From Exiguobacterium aurantiacum DSM 6208 (GTDB lineage Bacteria > Bacillota > Bacilli > Exiguobacteriales > Exiguobacteriaceae), in the NCBI RefSeq assembly GCF_000702585.1, contig NZ_JNIQ01000001.1:1679001-1743000 (forward strand): a stretch of DNA of 64,000 nucleotides, in the 5' to 3' direction. A program made the position numbers and the translations under genes. Each line of letters begins with the position of its first letter. Positions within the stretch are counted from its first letter, which is position 1. This document shows, one piece after another, positions 35,055 through 43,638 of the stretch. The notes under the pieces are model-generated. The model made no database searches. It worked only from the letters and a program-made list of their open reading frames with translations, and was not told the DNA's origin.

Positions 35055-35752
35055 AACGCATCCTCTTCCTCATCGTGCTGCTGTTGCCGTTCATCGGCTT
35101 GTTCTCAAGCATGCCAGCGCCGCTCGTGTTCGATGAGGCAGTCGCCAATACGATTGTCCACGTCTTCGTGTTGGTCGGTTTGAACGTGTGGCTCGCACTC
35201 GGGACGGCGTGGTGGCTCCTTTTCACCGAATCCAGATGGCGGCCGTTCGTCGAATGGTTCCTCTTTTTACCGTTGTTTGTACCGGCGCTGGCGAGTACGT
35301 TCGGCATGTACGTCGCCCTTGTCCGTTTCGGTCTCGTAGGCACGCAAGTCGGTGTGCTCACCGTTTTACTGGCCGTGACGCTCCCGTATTCGATTCGGAT
35401 CGCCTACAATGCGATGTATGTGATTGGACGGCCATTGTTTGAACAGGCGCTGTTCTTACCGCCGGTCCGGCGTGTGCAATTCGTCCTCGTCCCGCTCTTA
35501 ACTGAGACGGTACGGACGATCGCGCTCATGTCGACCGTCGTCGTCCTCGGTCAGTTTGTCCTCGTTCAATTGATCGGGGCCGGCCTTGTGCCGACGGTGA
35601 CGACAAGACTTTATCACGTGTATGCGGGCAACGACGTCTCGCTCGCGTTGCAGAACACGTGGTTGTTAGTGCTCATTCCGGCACTTTTGTATGGCGGAAT
35701 CGGGTACTTGATGCGAATTTGGATGAAAGTGATGAAAGGGCGGTTGCGATGA
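35051..35752 (+). CDS. ABC transporter permease 2
   Basis: 233 residues, six predicted membrane segments, with an EAA-type loop (LFEQALFLPPVRRVQFVLVPLL) in the centre. Forms the transport channel with permease 1. Translationally coupled at both ends by four-base overlaps. Confidence 0.82.
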   Translation: MKRILFLIVLLLPFIGLFSSMPAPLVFDEAVANTIVHVFVLVGLNVWLALGTAWWLLFTESRWRPFVEWFLFLPLFVPALASTFGMYVALVRFGLVGTQVGVLTVLLAVTLPYSIRIAYNAMYVIGRPLFEQALFLPPVRRVQFVLVPLLTETVRTIALMSTVVVLGQFVLVQLIGAGLVPTVTTRLYHVYAGNDVSLALQNTWLLVLIPALLYGGIGYLMRIWMKVMKGRLR

Positions 35753-36642
35753 GTCTAAAAGTGACGAACATAAGAAAACGATTCAAACAGCGTGACGTGT
35801 TGGCCGGCGTCGACTTCTCTGTCAGCGAAGGCGAGATCCACGCCCTCGTCGGGGTGAGCGGTTCTGGGAAAACAACGATGTTGCGCATCATCGCCGGTCT
35901 CGAGACGGCGGATGCCGGTACAGTGACATGGAACGACATCTCGCTGCTCGGTGTCCCGGCACACGAGCGGAAAATCACGATGTTGTCGCAAACACCGCTC
36001 CTCTTCCCTCATTTGACGGTCGGGGAGAACGTGCTCCTCGCGACACCGGATCGTTCAAAAGCCGATGCCGAGCAATGGCTCCGGCGCGTCCGTCTCGAAG
36101 GGAGGTTCGACGCCGAGGTGCACGAACTGTCCGGTGGGGAAGGACAACGGGCAAGCTTCGCGCGTGCGCTCGCTGCTTCGCCGCGTCTCATCTTGCTCGA
36201 TGAACCGTTCACGAATCTCGATCCGGTGTTAAAGTATGAGTTGCAACAGTTGATTCGTGAGCTCGTCGCCGATCTCGGTTTGACGGCGCTTCTCGTGACA
36301 CACGATCGGGAAGAGGCGATGCTCGTCGCGGACCGTGTCACGTTGCTCGAAAACGGAGCCGTGCGAACGACCGGGACGCCGACAGCACTCAGCGCCAAAG
36401 AGCCGACGTTCGGCGACTTCATCGAGCTTGACGGAGTGCTGTATCCGTTGACCCGGATCGAAGTCTCACGGGAACCGACCGGGGAGCCGGTTGTGCTCGT
36501 CCGTGAGCTGACCCGCTTCGGTGTACGTCTCGGTGAATATCGGCGTCTGTCAGGAGAGTACGTCATCTTGCCGTGCGACGCTTCGTTTGAAGTCGGTCGT
36601 GAGTATCAGTTACGGAAAAAGCAAGGAGTGGTTGAATGTTAG
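35749..36642 (+). CDS. ABC transporter ATP-binding protein (YnjD-like)
   Basis: 297 residues. Walker A GVSGSGKT (35-42), Q-loop MLSQTPLLFPHLT, signature LSGGEGQRASFARAL, Walker B LILLDEPFTNLDP and H-loop LLVTHDREEA are intact. The last 80 residues after the ATPase core (LDGVLYPLTRIEVS...) form an OB/TOBE-like regulatory region. Start ATG 35749 overlaps the permease stop and follows AAAGGGCGG; the longer frame from 35659 is rejected. Confidence 0.88.
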   Translation: MSLKVTNIRKRFKQRDVLAGVDFSVSEGEIHALVGVSGSGKTTMLRIIAGLETADAGTVTWNDISLLGVPAHERKITMLSQTPLLFPHLTVGENVLLATPDRSKADAEQWLRRVRLEGRFDAEVHELSGGEGQRASFARALAASPRLILLDEPFTNLDPVLKYELQQLIRELVADLGLTALLVTHDREEAMLVADRVTLLENGAVRTTGTPTALSAKEPTFGDFIELDGVLYPLTRIEVSREPTGEPVVLVRELTRFGVRLGEYRRLSGEYVILPCDASFEVGREYQLRKKQGVVEC

Positions 36643-37217
36643 ATACGTATGGAAGCCGATTGGTCCGCCCTGTCGTCGAGCGGGGAGCCGATCGGTTGTT
36701 AAAGTGGAAGTTCACGCCGAACGAAGTGACGATCCTCGGCGGAATCATCGGTGTGTCGGTCGGTTTTTTCATTTATAATGACATGCACTGGACGGCCGTC
36801 ATCTTATTATGGCTGTCAGGCCTGTTCGATGTGTTGGACGGAACGATGGCCCGTCGCTCGACAAAGACTGGATTTGGGACCGTCCTCGATCTCGTCTTTG
36901 ATCGAATCGTCGAGATTTCGGTCGTCGTGGCGCTCGCTTTGCGTTATCCGGAACATATGCCGGTATTCTTATTTTTATTGGCCTCGTTCGTCGTCGCGAT
37001 GACGCTATTCCTCGCGGTCGGGGCGAGCAGTTCGCGCCGGACGGAAAAGTCGTTTTATTATCAGCCCGGTCTGCTCGAACGGACGGAATGTTTCATCTTG
37101 TTCACGCTTATGATCTTGTTCCCGGCATTTGTCGGCGTCATCGCCACGATTTTTCTCATCCTTGAAGTGGTGACGATCATCCAGCGCATGATGGAAGCGC
37201 GGCGGATCTTACGATGA
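36636..37217 (+). CDS. CDP-alcohol phosphatidyltransferase family protein (YnjF-like)
   Basis: 193 residues, about five to six membrane segments. The family active-site motif is complete: D65 and D68 in LFDVLDGTMARR, G81, D85 and D89 in GTVLDLVFD. Such enzymes move a phosphatidyl (or other phospho-alcohol) group from CDP onto an alcohol acceptor in the membrane. Acceptor unknown. E. coli also keeps a member (ynjF) next to ynjBCD, so the association is old. Overlaps the ATPase gene by 7 bases. Confidence 0.85.
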   Translation: MLDTYGSRLVRPVVERGADRLLKWKFTPNEVTILGGIIGVSVGFFIYNDMHWTAVILLWLSGLFDVLDGTMARRSTKTGFGTVLDLVFDRIVEISVVVALALRYPEHMPVFLFLLASFVVAMTLFLAVGASSSRRTEKSFYYQPGLLERTECFILFTLMILFPAFVGVIATIFLILEVVTIIQRMMEARRILR

Positions 37218-38149
37218 AGCCGCATCTCGTCTTAGTCGGTCTCGGCCACGGGCAATTGGAAATTCTCGACCGATTGGATGAATTGAAAGAGCGTTACGAG
37301 GTGTCCTACATCGGCGGGGAAACGACGATCTACACGGGTGCGTTCCCGCAAGTGCTCGCCCGGGAAACGAAGACGGCGACCGTCTACCTTCGGCCAGGCG
37401 TCGAGCGTGTCGCGACACGACTCGTTTCTCTCGACCCGGTCAAGCGCATCGTCAATACGGACGTCGGTCCGATTCCGTATGATACGTTAGTGCTTGCGAC
37501 CGGAGCGGAAAGTCGTGGCATCGGCTTCGGTGTGAAGCCGATGACGGAGACCGGGCTCAAACGGATCCTCTCAAGCCGGTCCATTACCGTCGTCGGGGGC
37601 GGCAAAGCCGGCGTCGAACTCGCATTCGCCTGTATCCGGACGAAACGCCACGTCACGCTTTACGCTGATGAGGTGTTGCCGGGTCTGCCGGTTCACATCC
37701 AACGGCACATGATGCGCCGTCTCGTGAAGAGCGGGGTGACGCTCGTCTCGCAGAAGTATGAAGACGAGCCGTTCCATGACGGACTCGTCCTTGACGCGGC
37801 CGGGGTTGGACCGGTGGACTGGTGGACAAGGGCAGGCTTGGCACCTTCCGGACACTTCATTGAAACCGATCGTTATTTGCGTCACGTCGTCCATAAAGAA
37901 ATCTTCATCACTGGCGATATGGCGTCACGACTTGACGGCGGTGTCGACGCGGTCCGGTCCGGCCGCCATGTCGCAGCATACTTGCTCGGGGACAGGAAGC
38001 CGTTTGAATCGCGGACGTCACTTAACATCTTGCTCACCGTTCCACGGCATGCCTTGCTGACGTTCGGGACACTGGCGTGGCACGGGCGTATTCCTTATCA
38101 CGTGAAGCGTTGGATCGACAGCCGCTATATGAAGCGATTCCGGGCATAA
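37214..38149 (+). CDS. FAD/NAD(P)-dependent pyridine nucleotide-disulfide family oxidoreductase
   Basis: 311 residues. N-terminal nucleotide-binding region VLVGLGHGQLEIL (a GxGxGxx variant, GLGHGQ), LVLATGAESR, a second Rossmann motif VVGGGKAGVELA, and the FAD-closing ITGDMASRLDGGVDAVRSG. The layout resembles the NADH-dehydrogenase-like domain fused to some SelD proteins. No redox-active CxxC is visible. Partner and substrate unknown. Last gene of the operon, coupled to the phosphatidyltransferase by ATGA. Confidence 0.8.
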   Translation: MKPHLVLVGLGHGQLEILDRLDELKERYEVSYIGGETTIYTGAFPQVLARETKTATVYLRPGVERVATRLVSLDPVKRIVNTDVGPIPYDTLVLATGAESRGIGFGVKPMTETGLKRILSSRSITVVGGGKAGVELAFACIRTKRHVTLYADEVLPGLPVHIQRHMMRRLVKSGVTLVSQKYEDEPFHDGLVLDAAGVGPVDWWTRAGLAPSGHFIETDRYLRHVVHKEIFITGDMASRLDGGVDAVRSGRHVAAYLLGDRKPFESRTSLNILLTVPRHALLTFGTLAWHGRIPYHVKRWIDSRYMKRFRA

Positions 38150-38170
38150 AAAAAGACGGCCGAGGCCGTC
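38147..38170 (-). terminator. Terminator between the flavoprotein and thioredoxin genes
   Basis: GACGGCC / GGCCGTC hairpin; the strong T-run (complement of AAAAAAA) is on the minus side, serving the convergent thioredoxin gene. It overlaps the flavoprotein stop region and may stop + transcripts weakly. Confidence 0.7.
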
Positions 38171-38177
38171 CATTCGT

Positions 38178-38492
38178 TTAAGCGTTCAATGTGTCGAGGA
38201 ACGAGCGGATTTGCATTTCTGTCTTGGCATTCGCCGAGTGGAGGTGTTCTTGTTTCACGCCGTCTTGATAGAAGAGAAGAGACGGGATGCCGCGAACTTC
38301 TTGCGTATCCGACAAGTCCGGTAACTCATCGCGGTCGACGACGTACCAGTTGAACTGCGGATAATCTTTGACGAGCTCATCGACATACATGTCGAGCCGG
38401 CGGCAATCCGGGCACCATGACGTCGTGAAGATGACCATCCCGTTATGTTGGATCGCTTCTTGGAATTGTTGATCTGATTGAATCGGTTTCAT
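38178..38492 (-). CDS. Thioredoxin-family protein with CPDC motif (YtpP-like)
   Basis: 104 residues. Thioredoxin fold with active site SWCPDCRRL in place of CGPC and the cis-proline in RGIPSLLFY. Cytosolic thiol-disulfide exchanger; the changed dipeptide suggests a partner different from classic thioredoxin reductase substrates. AAAGGGGAG precedes ATG. Confidence 0.87.
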   Translation of the reverse strand: MKPIQSDQQFQEAIQHNGMVIFTTSWCPDCRRLDMYVDELVKDYPQFNWYVVDRDELPDLSDTQEVRGIPSLLFYQDGVKQEHLHSANAKTEMQIRSFLDTLNA

Positions 38493-38619
38493 GAGAAATC
38501 TCCCCTTTCCATTCCATTGTCTGTGTCTTTTCTCCGTCCGTCAACCGATTGGCGTTCTCGGTCCATCGTGAATATGTGATACACTTTAGAAAATAGAACG
38601 CAAGGGATAGGTGATGGTT

Positions 38620-39159
38620 ATGGCGTTACGTCATGCACTACTCGGGTTGTTGACCCATCAGCCTGCGACCGGCTATGCCTTGAACGCGACGTTCAAAGCA
38701 CAAATGATTCACTTCTGGCACGCCCATCATACACAGATTTATCGGGAGCTGTTGAAGATGGAAGACGAGGCGCTCGTCTCGTCCGAACATGTGACGCAAC
38801 ACGACTTGCCTGATAAGAAAATTTACTCAATCACTGAACGCGGCCGGGAAGAGTTGATTGACTGGCTTAGACAACCGACGTCGTTCCAGCCGAAGATGAA
38901 AGATGAGAATTTGCTCCGGGTAAGCTTGCTCCAACTGCTCCCGCTCGAAGAGGCGATTCGCTACGTCGAAGAGACGAAATCCCATCACGAACAAGTCGCC
39001 CAGCAAATCCGTGCTTTCCAAGAAGCCCATCAATCGAAAGATGATACGCTCGGGTACTTGCTGACGAGTGAATACGCGATTCGGATGATGGAAAATTATG
39101 CGGGATGGGCCGACTGGGCCATCGAACAAATGAAACAACGCGATAAACATGCGACCTGA
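38620..39159 (+). CDS. PadR family transcriptional regulator
   Basis: About 179 residues. N-terminal winged helix (LRHALLGLLTHQPATGYALN, KKIYSITERGREELIDWL) and a C-terminal helical dimerisation domain rich in Glu/Gln, the PadR_C layout. Target genes are unknown; the neighbouring convergent aldo/keto reductase is a possible but untested target. ATG 38620 has AGGTGAT upstream; ATG 38614 and GTG 38611 are alternatives. Confidence 0.87.
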   Translation: MALRHALLGLLTHQPATGYALNATFKAQMIHFWHAHHTQIYRELLKMEDEALVSSEHVTQHDLPDKKIYSITERGREELIDWLRQPTSFQPKMKDENLLRVSLLQLLPLEEAIRYVEETKSHHEQVAQQIRAFQEAHQSKDDTLGYLLTSEYAIRMMENYAGWADWAIEQMKQRDKHAT

Positions 39160-39178
39160 CGCTCAGGTCGCATGTTTT
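39148..39178. terminator. Terminator shared by padR and the aldo/keto reductase gene
   Basis: CATGCGACCTGA / TCAGGTCGCATG with TTTT on the + side; it overlaps both stop codons. Confidence 0.8.
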
Positions 39179-39993
39179 GTGTATGGATGCACCGGTAAGC
39201 GCCCGAGCAAGTCGTCGAGCACGTGTTCGTCGATGTCATGCCGACTAGCGGCAATCGTCTCGTTCAACTGGTCGACGGACGAGGCCCCAGGCAAGACGAC
39301 GGCGCACGTTCGTCTCGCCGCAGCAAGAGCGTACGCTTGAATCGGCTGCGGCAATGTCGGCAACAGATTGCGCAACTCGGCCTCGCTCCAAGACTCGAAC
39401 CCTTTCTCACCCAAGCGTTCTGGCCATTCATCGGTCAATAGCCCTTTGGCGAGCGGACCGCGACCGACGATCGGGATCTCGAGATCGAGCGTCTCGACAC
39501 GACGGTCCAAAAGCGAGTAGGGCGTCATCAAGACGTCGATTTCTCCGTGTTCGAGCCAATAACGAATGACGTTCGGGCGAATCGAGGACAGTCCGATCTG
39601 CCGAATGACACCGCGCTGTTTCTGTTCACGCATGAAAGCGATCGTCTCATCGAGGTCGTCTTCTAATGTGCCCCCGTGCACGTAATAGAGATCTAAATGG
39701 TTGGTCTGCAATCGTTCGAGCGACCCAGATAGTGCTCGTTCTAAATAAGAGGCGCGCGGATTCCAACGCATCCCGTCGGCCGTCAACTCGTTGCCGCCTT
39801 TGCTCGCTAGAAACAACTCATCGCGCCTCGAGCCGAACGTCTCGCCGATGAGTTGTTCGACGCGGTGTTCGTCATACACATCAGCCGTATCGAAGTGGCG
39901 TATGCCGGCGTCGTATGCGGTTTCAAGAATCTTTTTACCTTCGTCTCGCCCTCGTTTCAAGATGGACATCGTGCCAAGCCCTAGTTCTGCCAT
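39163..39993 (-). CDS. Aldo/keto reductase
   Basis: 276 residues. TIM-barrel AKR: FDTADVYDEHRVEQLIG (catalytic Asp and Tyr), LASKGG (Lys), YYVHGG (His) and RTCAVVLPGASSVDQL for cofactor binding. Probably NADPH-dependent reduction of aldehydes; substrate unknown. ATG 39993 follows AAGGAGG at 8 bases; the longer frame from 40050 would start before that site. Confidence 0.87.
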   Translation of the reverse strand: MAELGLGTMSILKRGRDEGKKILETAYDAGIRHFDTADVYDEHRVEQLIGETFGSRRDELFLASKGGNELTADGMRWNPRASYLERALSGSLERLQTNHLDLYYVHGGTLEDDLDETIAFMREQKQRGVIRQIGLSSIRPNVIRYWLEHGEIDVLMTPYSLLDRRVETLDLEIPIVGRGPLAKGLLTDEWPERLGEKGFESWSEAELRNLLPTLPQPIQAYALAAARRTCAVVLPGASSVDQLNETIAASRHDIDEHVLDDLLGRLPVHPYTKHAT

Positions 39994-40070
39994 GAATAAT
40001 TCCTCCTTGTTCCGTCTACTCATTTCACTCATAATCAAAGTATAAAGCAAAAAGTGAGGAGTATATACAT

Positions 40071-40601
40071 ATGGTCGAGAAAACGATTGAACGGGAAGTC
40101 ATCTACGAAGGAAAAATCTTTAACGTTGAAAAGCACGTCGTCGAGCTCCCGAACGGCGGCACGTCGGTCCGAGAACTGGTCTATCACAACGGGGCCGTCG
40201 CGGTACTCGTCATCGATGAAGACGACCGCATCGTGCTCGTCGAACAGTATCGGAAAGCGTTCGAGTCGATGTCGCTTGAAATACCGGCTGGTAAACTTGA
40301 AGTCGGCGAGGAGCCGCTCGCAAGTGCTCGCCGCGAGCTCGAGGAAGAGACCGGTTACACGGCCGAGACGCTTGAGAAGATCTTCTCATTTTACGGGGCC
40401 CCCGGTTTTTGTAGCGAGCGCGTCGACGTCTTCGTAGCACGCGGGTTGACGGCAGGAAAGATGAATCTCGATGACGATGAGTTCCTCCAAGTGGAACGCT
40501 TCACGTTCGATGAGGCGGTCGAGCTTCTCGCGAGCGGGCGCATCACCGACGCGAAGACGATCATGGCGATTCAATGGTGGCAACTATCTAAATTGAAATG
40601 A
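40071..40601 (+). CDS. nudF: ADP-ribose pyrophosphatase (Nudix hydrolase)
   Basis: 176 residues. Complete Nudix box GKLEVGEEPLASARRELEEETGY, with the preceding VEQYRKAFESMSLEIPAG and later ERVDVFVARGL typical of NudF. It splits ADP-ribose to AMP and ribose 5-phosphate. Placement just before fur and xerD matches B. subtilis. GAGGAG precedes ATG. Confidence 0.93.
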   Translation: MVEKTIEREVIYEGKIFNVEKHVVELPNGGTSVRELVYHNGAVAVLVIDEDDRIVLVEQYRKAFESMSLEIPAGKLEVGEEPLASARRELEEETGYTAETLEKIFSFYGAPGFCSERVDVFVARGLTAGKMNLDDDEFLQVERFTFDEAVELLASGRITDAKTIMAIQWWQLSKLK

Positions 40602-40650
40602 TTCTAATCTAGAGTGCCTTATGGTACACTTACATAGGAATCATTTTAAT

Positions 40651-40679
40651 TTGATAATTGTGCCGAATTTCGGTATGCT
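40651..40679 (+). promoter_or_regulatory. Promoter for fur
   Basis: TTGATA, 17-base spacer, TATGCT, about 35 bases before the fur start codon. Confidence 0.55.
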
Positions 40680-40713
40680 TTGAATAGTGAATTATGCAAA
40701 GAGGGGGCGCCTT

Positions 40714-41193
40714 ATGGAAACGCGAATTGAACGGATCAAACAGCAATTGAGCGCCAAAGGATATAAATTGACACCGCAACGTGAATCGACGGTCCGCATT
40801 CTACTTGAGAACGAGACGGACCATTTGAGCGCGGAAAACGTCTTCATGCTCGTTAAAGGCATCGCGCCGGAAATCGGTCTCGCGACCGTCTACCGAACGC
40901 TCGAGTTGTTGACCGAGCTCGGCGTCGTCGATAAAGTCAACTTCGGTGACGGCGTCGCCCGTTTCGACCTCAGACCGGAAGGGGCGAATCATTCGCACCA
41001 TCACCTCGTCTGTGTCGAGTGCGGATCGGTCGAAGAGATCATGGAAGACCTGCTCGTCGATGTGGAGAAAAAAGTTGAGAGCAAATATGAATTTTTAATT
41101 AAAGATCACCGTTTGACGTTCCACGGCATCTGTAAAGTATGCCAAGCGAAAGGCGTCACGCTCGAGGGTCACAAAGCAGTCATTAACGGATAA
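40714..41193 (+). CDS. fur: Fur family transcriptional regulator
   Basis: 159 residues. Winged-helix DNA-binding domain (LTPQRESTVRIL, GLATVYRTLELL), metal-site region SHHHLVCVECGSVEE and a second CxxC (GICKVC), so a structural zinc site is likely. Gene order nudF-fur-xerD equals that of B. subtilis Fur, the iron-uptake repressor; PerR or Zur roles are less likely but not excluded by sequence alone. GAGGGGG lies 6 bases before ATG. Confidence 0.88.
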   Translation: METRIERIKQQLSAKGYKLTPQRESTVRILLENETDHLSAENVFMLVKGIAPEIGLATVYRTLELLTELGVVDKVNFGDGVARFDLRPEGANHSHHHLVCVECGSVEEIMEDLLVDVEKKVESKYEFLIKDHRLTFHGICKVCQAKGVTLEGHKAVING

Positions 41194-41196
41194 CGC

Positions 41197-41232
41197 AAGA
41201 CAGGCAGCCTCTTAAGGGGCTGCCTGTCTTTT
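41197..41232. terminator. Terminator between fur and the HAD hydrolase gene
   Basis: AAGACAGGCAGCC / GGCTGCCTGTCTT with TTTT on the + side. Confidence 0.85.
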
Positions 41233-41240
41233 GTATGTCG

Positions 41241-42077
41241 TCACGTCGTCAAGTAACGGGACAAGACGGTGGCGATGCCATCGTGATTGTTCGACAGCGT
41301 GATTTCGTTCGCGATTGCCTTGATGTCTTCGACGGCGTTGTCCATCGCGACGCCGATTCCGGCATACTCGATAATCGACCGGTCGTTATGGCCGTCTCCG
41401 AACGCGATGACATGCTCGCGATCAATCCCCCTTTCTCGGAACACATGATCGAGTGCTCTCGCCTTATCAATCCCGAGATCCGTGAACTCATAGTACATGG
41501 CGGCCGTGAACATGCCCGTCACGCGGTCCGTGAACGGTCCGGCGAGTGAGTCGGCATGCGACTGTAAATAGTCCGGCTGACCGGCGACGAGAATCTTATA
41601 CACGGGGAAAGTGATGGCGTCGGCGAGCCGCGGCTCTTCCCGCAATTGAAACCGTCCGCCCCTTGACTCGTACTCGATGATGTTGAACGGTTTCCCGTTC
41701 AACTCGAGCATACCGCTGAAGACATCATTGACGTACATATACGTCTCGTCATTAATCATCGGGATGACGTCAAAAGTGCTCAAGTGGTCCAAGATGGCGC
41801 TTGCGTCTTCGAGACGGATCGTTTTTTCAAACAACGTCTCGTTCGTCCGCGCGTCAGTCACACAAGCACCGTTCGAAGATACGATGAGGCCGCCGAATTC
41901 ATGGAGCCGAAGCTCGTCAGAGAACAGTTCGATGCCCCGTTTCGGTCGGCCCGAGGCGAGCACGACTTTGACGCCGTCTTCTTGCACTCGCAGAAGGGTC
42001 TCTTTCGTCTTTGGCGAAATCAATTTCTGGTCGGTCAATAACGTCCCGTCGAGGTCTAGCAAGATGGCTTTGATCAT
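41241..42077 (-). CDS. Cof-type HAD-IIB family phosphatase
   Basis: 278 residues. HAD motif I LLDLDGTLLTD, motif II LASGRP, motif III lysine about the IDKARAL region and motif IV FGDGHNDRSIIEYAGIGVAM, with the Cof-type alpha/beta cap between. Likely a sugar-phosphate or flavin-phosphate phosphatase; substrate unknown. Twelve bases downstream of the VOC gene, so probably one transcript. Confidence 0.88.
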   Translation of the reverse strand: MIKAILLDLDGTLLTDQKLISPKTKETLLRVQEDGVKVVLASGRPKRGIELFSDELRLHEFGGLIVSSNGACVTDARTNETLFEKTIRLEDASAILDHLSTFDVIPMINDETYMYVNDVFSGMLELNGKPFNIIEYESRGGRFQLREEPRLADAITFPVYKILVAGQPDYLQSHADSLAGPFTDRVTGMFTAAMYYEFTDLGIDKARALDHVFRERGIDREHVIAFGDGHNDRSIIEYAGIGVAMDNAVEDIKAIANEITLSNNHDGIATVLSRYLTT

Positions 42078-42089
42078 AGTGTCGTCTCC

Positions 42090-42470
42090 TTATACGGTCA
42101 GTTCAAGTTTATTTTGCTCGGGGTCAAGCATGACACTTTCATAGTAACCGTCGCCTGTCGTCCGTGGCCCGTCGAGTAGCGGATAGCCGTCATCTTGAAG
42201 ACGGGCGGTGAGCGCATCGACCGCCGCCTTGCTGCCGAGGCTGAAGGCGATATGGGTGTACCCGAGCGTCTCCCGGGACGCGCTTTCGATATCCGGGCGA
42301 CGCATCAGCTCGAGGCGGCACGTCGAATCAGGGAACGTCAGGAAATACGATTCGAACTGTTTCCGTTCGTTCGTATACTTATCGTTCGCCGTTGCCCCGA
42401 GATACGTCTCGTAAAACTGACGCATCTGTTCAAGGTCGTTCACCCAGAGGGCGATGTGTTCGATTTTCAT
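42090..42470 (-). CDS. VOC family (glyoxalase/dioxygenase fold) protein
   Basis: 126 residues: two beta-alpha-beta-beta-beta modules, IEHIALWVNDLEQMRQFYETYLG and GYTHIAFSLGSKAAVDAL, ending in YYESVMLDPEQNKLEL with a metal-binding glutamate. Resembles YwkD-type lactoylglutathione lyase-like proteins; reaction unproven. GGAGG precedes ATG. The 260-base gap upstream holds the divergent xerD promoter and nothing else I can name. Confidence 0.85.
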   Translation of the reverse strand: MKIEHIALWVNDLEQMRQFYETYLGATANDKYTNERKQFESYFLTFPDSTCRLELMRRPDIESASRETLGYTHIAFSLGSKAAVDALTARLQDDGYPLLDGPRTTGDGYYESVMLDPEQNKLELTV

Positions 42471-42661
42471 GTATGGTCCTCCATTCTCACGTGAATGTGA
42501 TGATTTCTCGTGGCGCCAACGGACCGTACGTGCGGTCGCGACGTCTCAAATTCAGTGTAGCAAACTCTCGAGGCGCGTGTACGGAACTGCCCGTTTCAAC
42601 GCTCAGAATTGTCACGCTAGCTTGTCACAAAAATGCTTCAAAAAAAATGAGGTCAGACGTC

Positions 42662-42690
42662 TTCACAACGGTTTACATAAGTGATATGAT
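42662..42690 (+). promoter_or_regulatory. Sigma-A promoter for xerD and the nucleoside genes
   Basis: TTCACA, 17-base spacer, TATGAT, 40 bases before the xerD start codon. Confidence 0.65.
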
Positions 42691-42730
42691 GTAAGCGTAT
42701 TCAGGTGTAGCAAGGAAGGAGGGGAGTGTC

Positions 42731-43615
42731 ATGCGTTCGCAAGTCGAGTCATTTTTACAGTATATGACCGTTGAAAAACGAATGTCATCGAACACGCGAC
42801 AAGCCTATGCGAGCGATTTGACCCAATACTTATCGACGTTGACTCAGCTCGGCGTGACGAATTGGAATGAAGTCACACGCGCCCATATCGTCAAACATAT
42901 GGAAGAGTTATCGCAGGCGGGTCGGGCCGCCTCGTCGCTCCGGCGTGCCGTCAGCTCGATTCGCACGTTTCATCACTATTTGAAGATGACGAACGGGGCA
43001 TCGACAGACCCGGCGCTCTATCTCGAGACCCCGAAAGCGGAACGGCAGTTGCCGGATACGTGGTCGCAAGAAGAAGTCGAGCGTTTGCTTGACAGTGTGC
43101 CGACGTCCGACCCGCTCGCGCTTCGGGACCGGGCCATGCTCGAACTGCTTTACGGCACGGGTATGCGCGTCAGCGAACTTCTTGGACTTGATTTGGATGA
43201 TTTACAGTTCGAATTGGGGTATCTACAGTGTGAAGGGAAGGGAGAGAGCGCTCGCATCATCCCGGTATCGTCCGTCGCTCAAAGCTTCGTCGAGCGATAC
43301 ATCCAGCAAGCCCGCAACGGCATCGGCGGTCGAGAGACCGAGGCGCTGTTTTTGAACGGGCGCGGTGGCCGGCTCAGTCGCCAAGGATTTTGGAAGATGA
43401 TCAAACGCCGCGCGAAAGAAGCCGGTATCCAAAAAGAAATCACGCCGCACGTGCTCCGGCACTCGTTTGCGACACACCTTCTTGAGAATGGCGCCGACTT
43501 GCGTGCCATTCAACAGATGCTCGGGCACGCTGACCTCTCCACGACCCAAGTTTACACCCATGTCAACAAGGCACGGCTCCACGATGTTTATCGCAAACAT
43601 CACCCTCGTGCGTAA
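42731..43615 (+). CDS. xerD: Site-specific tyrosine recombinase XerD
   Basis: 294 residues. N-terminal SAM-like core-binding domain, then the catalytic domain with the full set R146 ([11 protein letters not shown]), K170, H240/R243 ([10 protein letters not shown]), H266 (GHADLS) and nucleophile Y275 (QVYTHV). With XerC it resolves chromosome dimers at dif. AAGGAGGGG precedes ATG. Synteny with fur and deoB supports XerD over XerC. Confidence 0.94.
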   Translation: MRSQVESFLQYMTVEKRMSSNTRQAYASDLTQYLSTLTQLGVTNWNEVTRAHIVKHMEELSQAGRAASSLRRAVSSIRTFHHYLKMTNGASTDPALYLETPKAERQLPDTWSQEEVERLLDSVPTSDPLALRDRAMLELLYGTGMRVSELLGLDLDDLQFELGYLQCEGKGESARIIPVSSVAQSFVERYIQQARNGIGGRETEALFLNGRGGRLSRQGFWKMIKRRAKEAGIQKEITPHVLRHSFATHLLENGADLRAIQQMLGHADLSTTQVYTHVNKARLHDVYRKHHPRA

Positions 43616-43638
43616 CCACTTTAAAGGAGGAACTTTTT

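Noticed and set aside
40602-40713. Fur box upstream of fur
   Set aside because: Only one half-site (TGATAAT) is present and it overlaps the promoter -35; the second half does not match well enough to call an operator.
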